DNA of 62,748 nucleotides from Pleurocapsales cyanobacterium LEGE 10410 (GCA_015207195.1 JADEXJ010000015.1:1-62748), one strand, 5' to 3'; numbered from the stretch's first letter, positions 14,764 to 26,751 are shown. Program-made: numbers and translations. The notes: generated by a model not told the origin, from the sequence alone.

Positions 14764-15531
14764 TCAGGGTTTAGCGATCTGTTCTAGGATCGCCGTTCGA
14801 GAAGAAATCATTGTCGATCGCGCATCAACTCTTTGCCAAAATTTGATTATTTGTCTGCCAGTTGGTTCAGGAAAAAAATAATGAAAGAAATGATGTCCAA
14901 ACGGATGCGTCCACAATACATCATCATCTTTTAAGCAATCCGACCATCTATCCAACGCAGGGCGATCGACAATACCATCATTATCACTGCCACAGATCAT
15001 CATCGGCATCAATACTCCCCCAGAATCAACGCTCTCTAGCCTATAGAGAGAGTGAGAAGTAGGTGCAGTAGACAAATCTCGTTGAAGAATTTTAATCAAC
15101 TCCAGGACATTTTTTCGGCTTTGATAACCAAACATCATCTGTACCATCCGTGCTAACAGTATTTCTTGACTGCAAGGCAGAAGTATTCGCATTTGATAAT
15201 AGTGTGTTTGCCAGTCAGTCGCAGGATTGAAACCTACACCCAACAAAGTCAAAGATTTGACTCGCCGAGGATATTGGCGAGCATAGAGTAATCCCAATAA
15301 GCCACCCGTACCATGACCGACCAAATCTACAGGTTGAGATTTAGACTTGAGATAGTCATGGAGTAATAATAGAGCAATATCTATGGAACTGGGTTCATCT
15401 AGCTCTTGATTATATTCCCAATAGGCAATGGGTACTTGGTTCGACAGATAACGCACAATTCGACCATCAAAATGTTTAAAACTAGAATTGGCATTAATCC
15501 AAACTGGCGCAGTTGAGGGAGATATTTTCAT
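14764..15531 (-). CDS. Alpha/beta-hydrolase fold protein lacking the usual nucleophile serine
   Basis: A 255-residue alpha/beta-hydrolase fold. The nucleophile elbow reads VDLVGHGTGGLLGLLYA, where the family normally has G-H-S-x-G; here the serine position is glycine. A possible acid (GSDNDGIVD) and a histidine-rich C-terminal part (HPFGHHFFHYF) remain. Without Ser, Cys or Asp at the elbow, a standard esterase mechanism is unlikely. It may be a binding protein, a scaffold or a lyase-type member. It ends 7 bases from the dps stop (convergent). The start ATG at 15531 follows the first hydrophobic strand poorly, so a few residues either way are possible. Confidence 0.75.
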   Translation of the reverse strand: MKISPSTAPVWINANSSFKHFDGRIVRYLSNQVPIAYWEYNQELDEPSSIDIALLLLHDYLKSKSQPVDLVGHGTGGLLGLLYARQYPRRVKSLTLLGVGFNPATDWQTHYYQMRILLPCSQEILLARMVQMMFGYQSRKNVLELIKILQRDLSTAPTSHSLYRLESVDSGGVLMPMMICGSDNDGIVDRPALDRWSDCLKDDDVLWTHPFGHHFFHYFFPEPTGRQIIKFWQRVDARSTMISSRTAILEQIAKP

Positions 15532-16222
15532 TTTCGGTAGATCAATTCACGCTTGAATACAGACTAAACGTAATCTAAGTAATCTAAGTAGTCGGTTGAG
15601 TGATTGTGTGAAGAAAAAGGGAAAGGCAAAATAAATGTTGGCTCATTATATTCCGACACCCTTTCCCTTTGGTTTTGGAGAGGAGAACCTCCAAACTTGT
15701 TAGCAAAGCTCTTCGCTATGGAAAACAGAAAGTAGAACTCAAATTGGTTAAGAGGCTTAATACCTAATGGTATGAGGCAAAAACCTCTCAAGCATCATAA
15801 AGCTATTGCTATTAATTATCAATAATTTTGCAAAAAAAATTAATCTGACAATGTTTTGAGTTTATTGCTGCACTTTTGGCAGACAGCACTCCAGCAATAC
15901 CCCACTTTGGTTACGAGATCGCTTATAGCAATCATTATCATAAAATCCCCAAATTCGCTTTTAGGACTTATTGAATTTATTTCTCAATAATCTTGAATTA
16001 AGCATACATCTAAATTGGTGCTATTGACAAGAATTTTTTTGAGCGATTCTTCAGATTTTGCCTTGGTTGATTAATTGAGCCAGTATCAGTAGCTTGGCTA
16101 CACTAGCTTCACCCTTGAGAAATTATCGATCATAGGACAAAAAAAAAGAACTAAAAACCAACTGAGATTAGGTCTTTAATCCTTTACTATACAAAACCAG
16201 ATTAAGTTAAAATTTTAACGCC
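15532..16222. other. Gene-free stretch between the hydrolase-like gene and ycf39
   Basis: Nothing convincing is encoded. A 75-codon minus-strand frame at 15564-15791 looks like translated non-coding DNA. The segment near 15590-15600 has a short CTAAGTAAT tandem, and CAATCATTATCATA at about 15927 loosely resembles a Fur/Zur half-palindrome but has no gene close by. Confidence 0.35.
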
Positions 16223-17200
16223 TTAAAATTGATTGCGATAGGGAATTTTCCCTTTTTTCTTACCCTTATTTTTTTCGTAATCGATTTCTTTTAATTTCTT
16301 CATGATGCGAGTGAAATATTCTTGCATATATTCTTCCAAGGTAGTGGTATCCTTGGGGTCTAAGCCAAAAGTTTGATAAACCTCTTCCATCGGTGCATCT
16401 AAAGGTTGACCACTGGCTAGTACTTCAGCAAAAGCAAGGCGATCTGCGGTATTTTGTCCCCATTCACAAAAACGTGTGATACGGCGCATCAAACCCAATA
16501 TAGTCAAAGAGATGCGAGATATTTTGGTGTTTTTATCTGCAAGGCTTTCGCACAAATTCATAATCTCATAGGCACCCCAGGCTTTTGTACCTACCACGGG
16601 AAAAGTTTTCTTTTCAGTAGCAGGTACTGCTAAAGCGCGGATCGCAAACTTGGCTATATCCTGGGTGTTCATGTAGGCGATAGGAGTGCTTTCTCCCGAT
16701 ACCCAAACAACCTGTTCTTCAAGAATGGGTATAGCATACTGGGCGATCAATCCCTGCATAAAGCCAGCAAGTTGCAGGATAGTATAGTTCAAGCCAGATT
16801 CGGCTAAAAATAATTCTGTACAATGCTTAATATTCATCAGAGGAACTTCAGGATATTTATCTGCATTGATAATCGAGAAAAAGATAAATCTGTCTACCCC
16901 AGCAGCTTTAGTAGCTTGAATCAAATTAACTTTGCCTAACCAATCAACTTCCTGTGAACTAAGATTATCGGTAATTCTGGCGGTAGCAGCATCAATAACA
17001 GCATCTACATCTTCTAGAGCAGGGGGGAGAGTTGATTTATCACATAGATCGCCTTTTACTATTTCTGCACCCCATTCTTTGAGAAAAATTGCCTTGTTGG
17101 GATTGCGTACCAGACAGCGTACCTCATGCTCTTCGTCCAAAGCTTGACGAACTACCTGTCTACCCAAAGTGCCAGTCGCGCCTACTACCAATAATTTCAT
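16223..17200 (-). CDS. ycf39: Ycf39, NmrA-like SDR photosystem II assembly factor
   Basis: 325 residues of the atypical-SDR/NmrA type. The dinucleotide loop GATGTLGRQ (residues 7-15) is followed by CLVRNP, and the overall sequence and length match Ycf39/HCF244. In Synechocystis, Ycf39 works with Hlip proteins during early photosystem II assembly, delivering chlorophyll to or stabilising newly made D1. There is no SDR-type Tyr-x3-Lys catalytic pair in the usual place, consistent with a non-dehydrogenase role. The C-terminus is very basic (KNKGKKKGKIPYRNQF). It lies on the same strand as the HEAT-repeat gene 97 bases away. Confidence 0.93.
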   Translation of the reverse strand: MKLLVVGATGTLGRQVVRQALDEEHEVRCLVRNPNKAIFLKEWGAEIVKGDLCDKSTLPPALEDVDAVIDAATARITDNLSSQEVDWLGKVNLIQATKAAGVDRFIFFSIINADKYPEVPLMNIKHCTELFLAESGLNYTILQLAGFMQGLIAQYAIPILEEQVVWVSGESTPIAYMNTQDIAKFAIRALAVPATEKKTFPVVGTKAWGAYEIMNLCESLADKNTKISRISLTILGLMRRITRFCEWGQNTADRLAFAEVLASGQPLDAPMEEVYQTFGLDPKDTTTLEEYMQEYFTRIMKKLKEIDYEKNKGKKKGKIPYRNQF

Positions 17201-17297
17201 TTAAGGAGTTTTGTAATATTTTTTAATGTTTCTCTAATGATTTTATCAAAGAGTCATTATATTAATCGATCCCGATCGCAAAAAGATCGGTCGGGGC

Positions 17298-17954
17298 TTA
17301 AACTAAACTTTCTAGTACTGCGCCAACCACACGATGATCTGCATCTGTTTTGAGCTGGTTGAGAACAGCGATCGCCCTTGAATCGTCGTATTTGCCCAGA
17401 GTTCTAGCTACCTGGACTCTAACACGCCAACTTTCATCTGCTGCTAACGGGAAAAGTAATTTTAATGCTTCTTCTTGTTGTTCTGTATTAGCCAAAAGTC
17501 CCAGACAGCTAATACACGCCTCCATTACTGGCTGATCATCCCCCGATATACCAATGGCACAAATTTCTAACAATTCTTGAAGACTATTAAGATCTGCTAT
17601 GGCTGCAATAATACTACGACGAACCAACCAATGATCGTCTTGCTCGTAAAGTTGTCTTAAATGCGGTATTGCTACATCACCGTAGAAAGACAAGGAATTA
17701 GCTGCTTCGGCTCTCACGTTAGGATCGCTGTCTTCCTTAATCATTTCTAATAGTGCTGTAAAAGCGCGATCGCTTTGTTTTTTACCCAATCCCATAGCCA
17801 CAAAAGAACGGACTAAAAATTCTCGATCGTTAATGCGATCGAGAAGTAGAGGAGTGGCAATATCTGCTTCGTAATTACGTAGTTCCCTAATTCCCTTCAT
17901 TCTTTGCTGAGGATCGGAGTTATCCAGAGCATTCTTTATTTGTTCTATATCCAT
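17298..17954 (-). CDS. HEAT-repeat protein of the PBS-lyase/NblB type
   Basis: 218 residues made of about six HEAT-like repeats (for example DREFLVRSFVAMGLGKK and DPNVRAEAANSLSFYGD). This is the fold shared by E/F-type phycobilin lyases (CpcE, CpcF), NblB and IaiH. Full CpcE is longer and CpcF similar in length, so lyase, scaffold or degradation adaptor are all possible. It is divergent from a phycobilisome-type globin gene with only 82 bases between, which strongly suggests the two work together. It lies upstream of ycf39 on the same strand. Confidence 0.8.
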   Translation of the reverse strand: MDIEQIKNALDNSDPQQRMKGIRELRNYEADIATPLLLDRINDREFLVRSFVAMGLGKKQSDRAFTALLEMIKEDSDPNVRAEAANSLSFYGDVAIPHLRQLYEQDDHWLVRRSIIAAIADLNSLQELLEICAIGISGDDQPVMEACISCLGLLANTEQQEEALKLLFPLAADESWRVRVQVARTLGKYDDSRAIAVLNQLKTDADHRVVGAVLESLV

Positions 17955-18036
17955 GAGCCAAAGATTAAATTTGTAATTTTACTTTACCTTACTTTACATT
18001 AGCCCTAATAGTTAGCTGCCTTAGGGAAGATATATA

Positions 18037-18636
18037 GTGAACCAGCCATCATCTTCTAGATATAAAATGCTCAGTGACCAAGTAAAGGAACTAATCGCCA
18101 AGTCTCGTATTGTTAGCTTCAATTGGCAATATCCCTCCGAAGCAATGAATATTTTTCAGCAAGCAGACAATGAAGGGCGATATTTGACTGATAAGGAAAT
18201 AGCAAAGATCCAGGCTATCGTTCCCAGCCTTTCTCAAGGGTTAGCTCAGGGAAAATTATTGCGAGACAATGTTGCCCAGATCGTTTCTGATGCCAGAGGA
18301 GTAGTTGTAGATACTTATCCAGGAATAACCGAGCCTGGGGGGAGTTTATATCCGACTATGCGAGCTGAAGCCTGTTGGCGGGATTTTTGGCACTTTACGC
18401 GCTGTATTAGCTATGGCATTAGCGGTCAGACAGTAAATTATACGAGCGATCGCGGTTTGGCATACATGGAACAACTTTATCAAGAATTGCAGGTTCCCCT
18501 CGATGCCATGGTTTTGGGCTTAGAACAGTTGAAGGTTTTTAGTCTCAAACAATTTGAACCAGCCGAACGGAATGACCTCGAACCTTATTTTGATCGGCTG
18601 ATCGCATCAATGAGGCAATTTTCTGCTGTAGATTAA
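18037..18636 (+). CDS. Non-canonical phycobilisome-family (globin-like) protein
   Basis: 199 residues with the phycobiliprotein globin fold. The key segment RAEACWRDFWHFTRCISYGIS (from residue 109) aligns with the bilin-binding helix of phycocyanin and allophycocyanin: Cys113 takes the place of the chromophore cysteine (Cys82/84) and Asp116 that of the conserved Asp87. The C-terminal helices (ERNDLEPYFDRLIASM) differ from ordinary alpha or beta subunits. It starts with GTG, preceded by an AGGGAAG site 8 bases upstream. It is isolated from any cpc or apc operon and divergent from a HEAT-repeat gene. It is probably a sensor, assembly or quenching protein that may carry a bilin. Confidence 0.8.
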   Translation: MNQPSSSRYKMLSDQVKELIAKSRIVSFNWQYPSEAMNIFQQADNEGRYLTDKEIAKIQAIVPSLSQGLAQGKLLRDNVAQIVSDARGVVVDTYPGITEPGGSLYPTMRAEACWRDFWHFTRCISYGISGQTVNYTSDRGLAYMEQLYQELQVPLDAMVLGLEQLKVFSLKQFEPAERNDLEPYFDRLIASMRQFSAVD

Positions 18637-18714
18637 ACAAATAACCTTAACTAACAATTGCAGTACGTTGATTTATTAGAACACGATTAGTTGATTGTTC
18701 ATAACTTTTAACCC

Positions 18715-20583
18715 TCAACTTCTATCCTCTGTCTGAGAAAATCCCAAATAGCCTCTAGGAGTAATCATCCAGTTTGCGTAATTGCGTGTACTAGTGTTGC
18801 CAATAATTACCGTAGTCAGCATATCTATGGGATGGTCGAGCATTTTTTCTAGAGTAGTTAAGGTAACCTGTTCGTTTTCTCGATATGCTCCACGAACAAT
18901 CGCTACGGGAGTGTCTGGCGAGCGATACTGAGCAAATATTTCTTTAGCAGCAATGATTTGCTGGGTACGAGTTTGCGATCGCGGATTATATAGAGCAGTA
19001 ATAAAATCTCCGCTGGCTGCTGCTGCTAATCTTTGTCGAATCATCTCCCAAGGGGTTAAAAGATCGCTGAGGCTAACAGCGCAAAAATCGTGCATCAGAG
19101 GTGCGCCAACTCTAGAAGCTGCGGACTGTAGGGCGGAAATGCCAGGAAATATTTGTACTTGAGGAATTTTGCCATTCCAACCTGCTGCCTGTAGTTCTTC
19201 TAATACCAAACCTGCCATCCCATAGATGCCACAGTCTCCAGAAGAAACCACCGCTACAGTTAAACCCCACTGAGCGAGTTCAATTGCCCGTATTGCCCGT
19301 TGCTGTTCCTGGGTGATGGGAGAAGGTTCGACTATTTGTCCAGGACGTTTTAAAGACTCAATCAAATTTATGTAGAGACTATAGCCAATGACTACATCCG
19401 CTTCAGTAATGGCGGTTTGGGCAGACGGAGTAATTTGGTCTAAATTTCCAGGCCCAATACCTACCAAATATAGCTTCCCAGCACGTTCGATGTACTCTGT
19501 ATCGGCTTGAGCGATCGCCACCGTTACCGCTCCCAAATGATTACCCGATTTAAAAATTTGCTTGGATACGAGCAAGTTTTCTCCTGCCAAAATAGCAGCA
19601 GCCTCGGCAACGCTGGAAGTCCCCACTTCTTGTTTAACTACTTCTGAGGGGGTGGGAACATCAACCTGGTTTAATTGTTCGGCAGTAAAGGTTTTAAAGG
19701 CTAAATTGCGTCGTTGAGATACTTCGATGATTCCCGCCTCGTCAGCCTTAAGATCGATACTAGCAATTCCTGCGATCGCTTCGGTAGCTAGATGATAGGT
19801 TTTACAAGTTTCATCGATGGCTGTCTCAATTAACTCCCTTGAGGTATTTCTCTCGCAACCAATGCCGATCCATAAAACCCTTGGATGCCACTGTACTTTG
19901 GGAAAGTCGCTTTTGGGCGCAATCTTTCTTTTGGTAGGACTAATCCAAATTCTTGCTTGAGGATTAATTTCTGCTTGGGAGTCGGGAAAACCAAAATAAA
20001 ATGAATGTCCTGGAGGTAAATGTTCTTGCCATAGAGTTGAACCAGCTTCCTGAATTACCTGGATGACTTCTTGTTTAGCCACTGCTGCCATTGCCCCAGT
20101 CCAATTTCCCTCACCCTTACGCCAACCATAAGTAAAGCCAAAAGTATCGATCGCTGGCAATGATAAACTTTGAGACGCTCCCGTAATAATTGGTGTTGCC
20201 CCAATTTGGCTGGCAATTACTTGAGCTAGCAAATCTGCTTTACCCTGATGACCACTACAAAGACTAACAACATAATCTCCTTTAGGATCTACGATCACTA
20301 CAGCAGGATCTTCAGCTTTATTCTCCAGTAAAGGTGCAATTAGCCTGACTACTGCACCAGCAGCCAGACAAAACACAAAAGACTGATTCTCTTTCCAGAT
20401 AGACCCTAAATGTTCTCTAAGAGAATTATCATAGTGTCGAGAACTACCCTGTTGCTCCATTGAGGCAGGCAGCCATAGCTGGATCTCAGGATTCTGAGCT
20501 AATGAGGCGAATACCTGTGCTGCTTGAGGTTGGGTGGCGATCGCTGCTATGGGAGCAAACTGATTGAAATAAGAACTATCCAA
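18715..20583 (-). CDS. cobJ: CbiG-CobJ fusion: cobalt-precorrin-5A hydrolase plus precorrin-3B C17-methyltransferase
   Basis: 622 residues in two parts. The N-terminal half is CbiG: NSLREHLGSIWK, then AGAVVRLIAPLL, and the C-terminal CbiG subdomain with LWIGIGCERNTS. From about residue 365 comes an SAM-dependent tetrapyrrole methylase of the CobJ/CbiH type (LYLVGIGPGNLDQITPSA, then VVSSGDCGIYGMAG). Both act in the cobalt-first branch of corrin ring synthesis, around ring contraction and C17 methylation and release of the C2 fragment. The fusion is common in cyanobacteria. No cobalamin riboswitch is visible upstream and no other cob gene is adjacent. Confidence 0.93.
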   Translation of the reverse strand: MDSSYFNQFAPIAAIATQPQAAQVFASLAQNPEIQLWLPASMEQQGSSRHYDNSLREHLGSIWKENQSFVFCLAAGAVVRLIAPLLENKAEDPAVVIVDPKGDYVVSLCSGHQGKADLLAQVIASQIGATPIITGASQSLSLPAIDTFGFTYGWRKGEGNWTGAMAAVAKQEVIQVIQEAGSTLWQEHLPPGHSFYFGFPDSQAEINPQARIWISPTKRKIAPKSDFPKVQWHPRVLWIGIGCERNTSRELIETAIDETCKTYHLATEAIAGIASIDLKADEAGIIEVSQRRNLAFKTFTAEQLNQVDVPTPSEVVKQEVGTSSVAEAAAILAGENLLVSKQIFKSGNHLGAVTVAIAQADTEYIERAGKLYLVGIGPGNLDQITPSAQTAITEADVVIGYSLYINLIESLKRPGQIVEPSPITQEQQRAIRAIELAQWGLTVAVVSSGDCGIYGMAGLVLEELQAAGWNGKIPQVQIFPGISALQSAASRVGAPLMHDFCAVSLSDLLTPWEMIRQRLAAAASGDFITALYNPRSQTRTQQIIAAKEIFAQYRSPDTPVAIVRGAYRENEQVTLTTLEKMLDHPIDMLTTVIIGNTSTRNYANWMITPRGYLGFSQTEDRS

Positions 20584-20736
20584 AGTGTTGTTCTAACTAA
20601 TAATTAATCGATATCAACAATATATAATAAATTCTTATATACAAGAAAGCTCTCCTCAAAAGATCGAGGACAAAGTTGCTCGATAAATTTTAATCAAAAT
20701 TACTCGTGCCACATTTTTTATGCAGCATTTCAGCAT

Positions 20737-21684
20737 CTATTGTTCGCTAATTCCCAGATCGGTATGAACCGTTTTGTATTCTTCATAATCGATTCCTAAC
20801 AAACCAGCAAAAGTGCCTACACCACGATAGATAAACAGTAAGCAGTTGACAATCGCCTGTTTGCCCATCAAAGAGGCGGGAATGAATCCAATAATGCCCA
20901 GTAAAATCAACGCTAGTCCTTTGAGCATTCTGACAAACTGAACCAGCAACGAAGGGTACAACTCTTTCTCTACCAGGCTATGAGTCCCCCAAGTTCTAAA
21001 ATTTCGCTTGAGAATCCACTTGAGATTAGTACGAGAAGCAGGAACCCAATCATAAACAATCGCCTCATCTGCCCAAACAATCTTATATCCTGCTCTGTCA
21101 AGTCCCATAAAGAAATGTGAATCTTCGCCTCCTGTAATAGCAAAGCGATCGTCAAACACTCGATTATAAGAGCGAATAATTTCGCCTCGAATCATTACAT
21201 TATTAGTAAAAGCAACGTGACATTGTTCTCCAGTTTGACGACGAGGAAGCTCAAAAAAACCTCCATTTTTGACCCAATCAGGAACGTTGTCGTCTGAAAA
21301 ATAGGGCAAAACAGGTCCTGTGACTACATCCCCATCAAATTTTTGCTGTACCAACAGCAATTCTTCTAACCAAGATGCTTCGGGTACTTCATCGTCATCA
21401 ATAATGGCAACAAAATCTGCTGCTTGTGAAGCCAAGCTAAGAGACTTATTACGAGCATAAGTAATTCCCCGTCTTGGTTGAACATCAGTTTTCAAAAGCC
21501 ACTTAAAATTTGGCTTAATCTCCTCACAGATTTGTTTTGCTACCCCCTGGGTGTCGTTATCCACTACGATTAGTTCAATTTCAGGGCATTCTATTTTCTT
21601 AAAAGTTAGTTCATTAATAGCCTTCAAAAGCCTTTTTAAGCCTTCAGGTCGCTTAAAAGTAATAACACAAATAGAAATCAGCAT
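20737..21684 (-). CDS. Family 2 glycosyltransferase
   Basis: 315 residues. The N-terminal GT-A domain starts [18 protein letters not shown] and has the metal-binding acidic cluster AIIDDDEVP (Asp96-Asp98). A later [10 protein letters not shown] segment matches the ED motif of GT2 enzymes. The C-terminal 70 residues include one or two hydrophobic segments ([18 protein letters not shown]), suggesting membrane association. It probably transfers a sugar in exopolysaccharide or surface glycan synthesis; no other glycan genes are adjacent. Its start faces the 1.4 kb gene-free region. Confidence 0.85.
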   Translation of the reverse strand: MLISICVITFKRPEGLKRLLKAINELTFKKIECPEIELIVVDNDTQGVAKQICEEIKPNFKWLLKTDVQPRRGITYARNKSLSLASQAADFVAIIDDDEVPEASWLEELLLVQQKFDGDVVTGPVLPYFSDDNVPDWVKNGGFFELPRRQTGEQCHVAFTNNVMIRGEIIRSYNRVFDDRFAITGGEDSHFFMGLDRAGYKIVWADEAIVYDWVPASRTNLKWILKRNFRTWGTHSLVEKELYPSLLVQFVRMLKGLALILLGIIGFIPASLMGKQAIVNCLLFIYRGVGTFAGLLGIDYEEYKTVHTDLGISEQ

Positions 21685-23083
21685 ATTATTGATTTATCAA
21701 ATTATTAAAATAGTCTCACTAATGTAAAAGATTGATGAATTTTGCTTTGTGCAAGCCAAATTGACTATCATTTTTTAGTAAGATGTGTTAATTAAATACA
21801 AATTGTTATTAAAAATCTATTATTTATTTTATCAAAGCTAACATGATTTTTTAAGAAGAACTAGTAAAAAGTAAAACAGCAGTTTAAACTATTATAAATA
21901 AAAAGGTTAATATAGTATCAATCAATATTTTATGTCTTAATTTATCAAACCTTAAATACATCTTTAGCAAAATGCAAAGCCATACTTGGTTGGTATTGAA
22001 AACTAATCTCAGTCTTTAATTCTCAAGCTTGGAGTAACAACTAATCTTTATTGGAAGTACAAGCCCTGCATTTTAATGATGCGCCACTACAATTTCAGAT
22101 TAAAAGCCCAGTTAAGCTTTGACAATTCTCTCCGTTGCATACTAAATGTGAATCGCAGCGATTTTACAGTTATCTCTTGTTAGTCAATCAGCTAGTCTAG
22201 GTAAACCAAATTAAAGAGTGCCCGAAAAAGCGAAAAAGTTCAGCCTGATGAGTAATATCTCGATATCCCTAATTACGGTAAAATTGCTTGAGTCTATCTA
22301 GACTGCTCACAAATTCTGTCAGGGTGTTTTGCTAATTACTAACTAGTCAGGTTTTTTGAGAAGTAAACAATGGATGTATTGGAGATCATATAGTTCGATT
22401 ATTGTCAAATTAACCGATTGCAAGAACTATTTAAACAGTTGATGTTTCTGTTTACGAGTGGCAATCAATATCATTATCTAAGGTTGATTGTTTTGATAAA
22501 CTTGGCTAGCTTTATTTTTTTAGAAGCCAACTAGAATTTTATCTATTACTGCTGCGACATTTTAACTACTACTTTTTATCCTTTTCTATCGGTTAATTTG
22601 TTAGAGCAAAATTAATACACCCTCTGAAGCTCATTTGGCATAATTGATAAAACTGGTATGATTATCTTTGGCTTCTTAGCAATAAATAATCTAACTTGTT
22701 ATAAAGAATTAATTTTACAATCAAAAGATTTGCTCTTTTAAAGAATATGTTAATTAAATATTTAAACCAAAATGTGTTGTTCAAAGATAGTTATGAGATA
22801 ATCATCTGTTTTAGATTACTTTACCAATTTTTTTACAAAATAGACAAATTTTAGACAAATTATTAGCATTTCTAATATGCGAGCCTATTCCCAGGTCAAA
22901 TTTTATAGTTATTTATCTTGTTTTTTACTTTTTTGCTTAACGAAATAGTATTTTATTGTGATTGAAGATTAATTTTGATTGTCTAAAAATGCTATCCAAA
23001 AATTTTCTTTTTAACCTATCTTCTTTTTTACTTTTAAATTTTATTCTATAAAAGCAAAGCAAAAAATAATTAAAAGGATATCG
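21685..23083. other. 1.4 kb AT-rich region with no recognised gene
   Basis: No open frame of 60 or more codons, no tRNA, no convincing hairpin array. The composition is markedly AT-rich, especially 22480-23080, with many long A and T runs. It could hold small RNAs or be decayed gene remnants. The last 100 bases should contain the promoter of the lipoprotein gene, for which AAAAGGAT is the ribosome binding site. Confidence 0.5.
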
Positions 23084-23551
23084 ATGAAATTACAATTTAA
23101 AGCTTTATCTCTTACTTTAGGTTTAGTAGCATTACTAGGTGCCTGTACTTCCGTCAAAAGTGGTACTCCTGATATCACTGGTGCTGATGAATCCGTAGAA
23201 ATATTACCTAATGAGTCAGAATTAGGTGCTTCTGAAGAAATGGAAACCGAAGGTCTAGAAGCCACCGACGGCATGGACACTGAAGGTCTAGAAGCCACCG
23301 ACGGCATGGACACTGAAGGTCTAGAAGCTACTGACGGCATGGACACTGAAAGTCTAGAAGCAGCAGAAGAAATAGAAGAGGCTGAACTAGAAGCAGCAGA
23401 AGAAATAGAAGATGCTGAGAATGCTGAAATTGAAACACCTGAATTGGAAGCAGTCGAAGAGACTGAACTCGATCAGTCCAGCATCGAAGGAACTATGGAT
23501 AATGGTATGGAAACAACAGAAGACTCAGAGAATGTTGATTCCCAAATATAA
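23084..23551 (+). CDS. Acidic repeat lipoprotein
   Basis: 155 residues. The signal peptide ends in a lipobox (ALLGAC, Cys21), so the mature protein is a lipid-anchored, surface or periplasmic protein. The mature part is overwhelmingly Glu/Asp with no Lys or Arg after about residue 25. It contains three 11-residue repeats of EGLEATDGMDT (about 56-88) encoded by near-identical 33-base units, then degenerate LEAAEEIE units. I do not recognise a family; the composition suggests an unstructured cation-binding or spacer protein. Such repeats vary in copy number by slippage. It is preceded by AAAAGGAT and followed by a good terminator. Confidence 0.75.
   Translation: MKLQFKALSLTLGLVALLGACTSVKSGTPDITGADESVEILPNESELGASEEMETEGLEATDGMDTEGLEATDGMDTEGLEATDGMDTESLEAAEEIEEAELEAAEEIEDAENAEIETPELEAVEETELDQSSIEGTMDNGMETTEDSENVDSQI
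23249..23347. repeat. Three 33-bp in-frame tandem repeats
   Basis: Units at 23249-23281, 23282-23314 and 23315-23347. The first two are almost identical; the third differs at a few third positions (GCTACT for GCCACC). A partial fourth unit follows. Each encodes 11 residues of the acidic lipoprotein, so copy number changes keep the frame. Confidence 0.9.
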
Positions 23552-23600
23552 TTAGTAACTCAAATTAGCCAAGCAAATTTCAATAAGTTCTAATCAAACG

Positions 23601-23626
23601 AACCTCCCTAGTAAACTGGGGAGGTT
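23601..23626. terminator. Bidirectional rho-independent-type terminator between the lipoprotein gene and pyrG
   Basis: AACCTCCC pairs perfectly with GGGAGGTT around a 10-base loop, running into TTTT on the plus strand. It sits 50 bases after the lipoprotein stop and 33 bases from the pyrG stop of the convergent gene. Confidence 0.7.
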
Positions 23627-23658
23627 TTGCGATCAACTAGTATCTCTACCAGATCGAT

Positions 23659-26002
<2,344 letters not shown>

Positions 26003-26653
26003 CTACTTAGTTGTCTGCCAATGGGCAGCGAGGTAGTCGCGCACGTCAAAAAAATTTTGCCACCGAACATAAGATTTGTTTTCAGTATCTAAATATTCTA
26101 TTAGGCGATCGCGCGCAAATACCAAGTCGGCAGCTAATGACATATTGATGTCAGTTACCGAATCACCGATAGCAACTTTCTCTTGGGCAGGATAATTCTC
26201 CATTGCTTTGGCTTTAGCAACAAATTCGCGATCGCTTTCCAGAGAAGAATAAACTTGCAGTAATTTTCCTGTAACATCGACCTCTCCTGCATAAATTTCC
26301 GTTACGCTATTAATTAACTGCTGACGTTTTAATACTGCCTCGACCATATCTGTTAATCCGCCAGAAATGACCACAAAGGGAACTTCTCGATGATTGAGAA
26401 AATCTAAGAACTCTCTTATTCCTGGACGTACAGGTTGCTCGGCTATGTACTCAATAATTTCAGGATAGCAGGTAGCCGAAATTGAACCAAGAGTCTGGCG
26501 TATTCCCTCTTTAAGAGTTATTTCACGTCGAAAAATTACGGGGAGGAGTTTGGCAGATACTTCGGGGGCAAATTTCTCTAGCACGCTAATAAAAGTATCC
26601 TGGGTAGTAATTGTGCCGTCAAAATCACAGAAAACAACTCTTGAAGGTTTCAT
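26003..26653 (-). CDS. mtnX: HAD phosphatase, MtnX-like
   Basis: 216 residues of the HAD-IB type. Motif I is VFCDFDGTIT (catalytic Asp pair), motif II is VISGG and motif III/IV is IGDSVTDINMS. The sequence fits MtnX, the enolase-phosphate phosphatase of the methionine salvage pathway (2-hydroxy-3-keto-5-methylthiopentenyl-1-phosphate to the reductone). Phosphoserine phosphatase-type relatives are the main alternative. No other mtn gene is adjacent. The start ATG gives the usual short N-terminus. Confidence 0.75.
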   Translation of the reverse strand: MKPSRVVFCDFDGTITTQDTFISVLEKFAPEVSAKLLPVIFRREITLKEGIRQTLGSISATCYPEIIEYIAEQPVRPGIREFLDFLNHREVPFVVISGGLTDMVEAVLKRQQLINSVTEIYAGEVDVTGKLLQVYSSLESDREFVAKAKAMENYPAQEKVAIGDSVTDINMSLAADLVFARDRLIEYLDTENKSYVRWQNFFDVRDYLAAHWQTTK

Positions 26654-26751
26654 CTTTATTAATAAAATGGGTAAGAAAGTAGTTTATTGCTAGACCAGAA
26701 AACGCTATGATCGACCCAGAACTAACTCATTGATAATCAATAGTTAATATT

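Noticed and set aside
15564-15791. 75-codon minus-strand frame
   Set aside because: Composition (SPLQNQRERVS and a YLDYLDYV tail from a short tandem) looks like translated intergenic DNA, with no family resemblance or ribosome binding site.
15926-15940. Zur/Fur-like CAATCATTATCATA
   Set aside because: Only a half-palindrome and hundreds of bases from the nearest gene start.
23041-23346. Minus-strand frame with repeated SMPSVASRPSV
   Set aside because: It is the antisense shadow of the 33-bp repeats in the acidic lipoprotein gene, which has a signal peptide and ribosome binding site.
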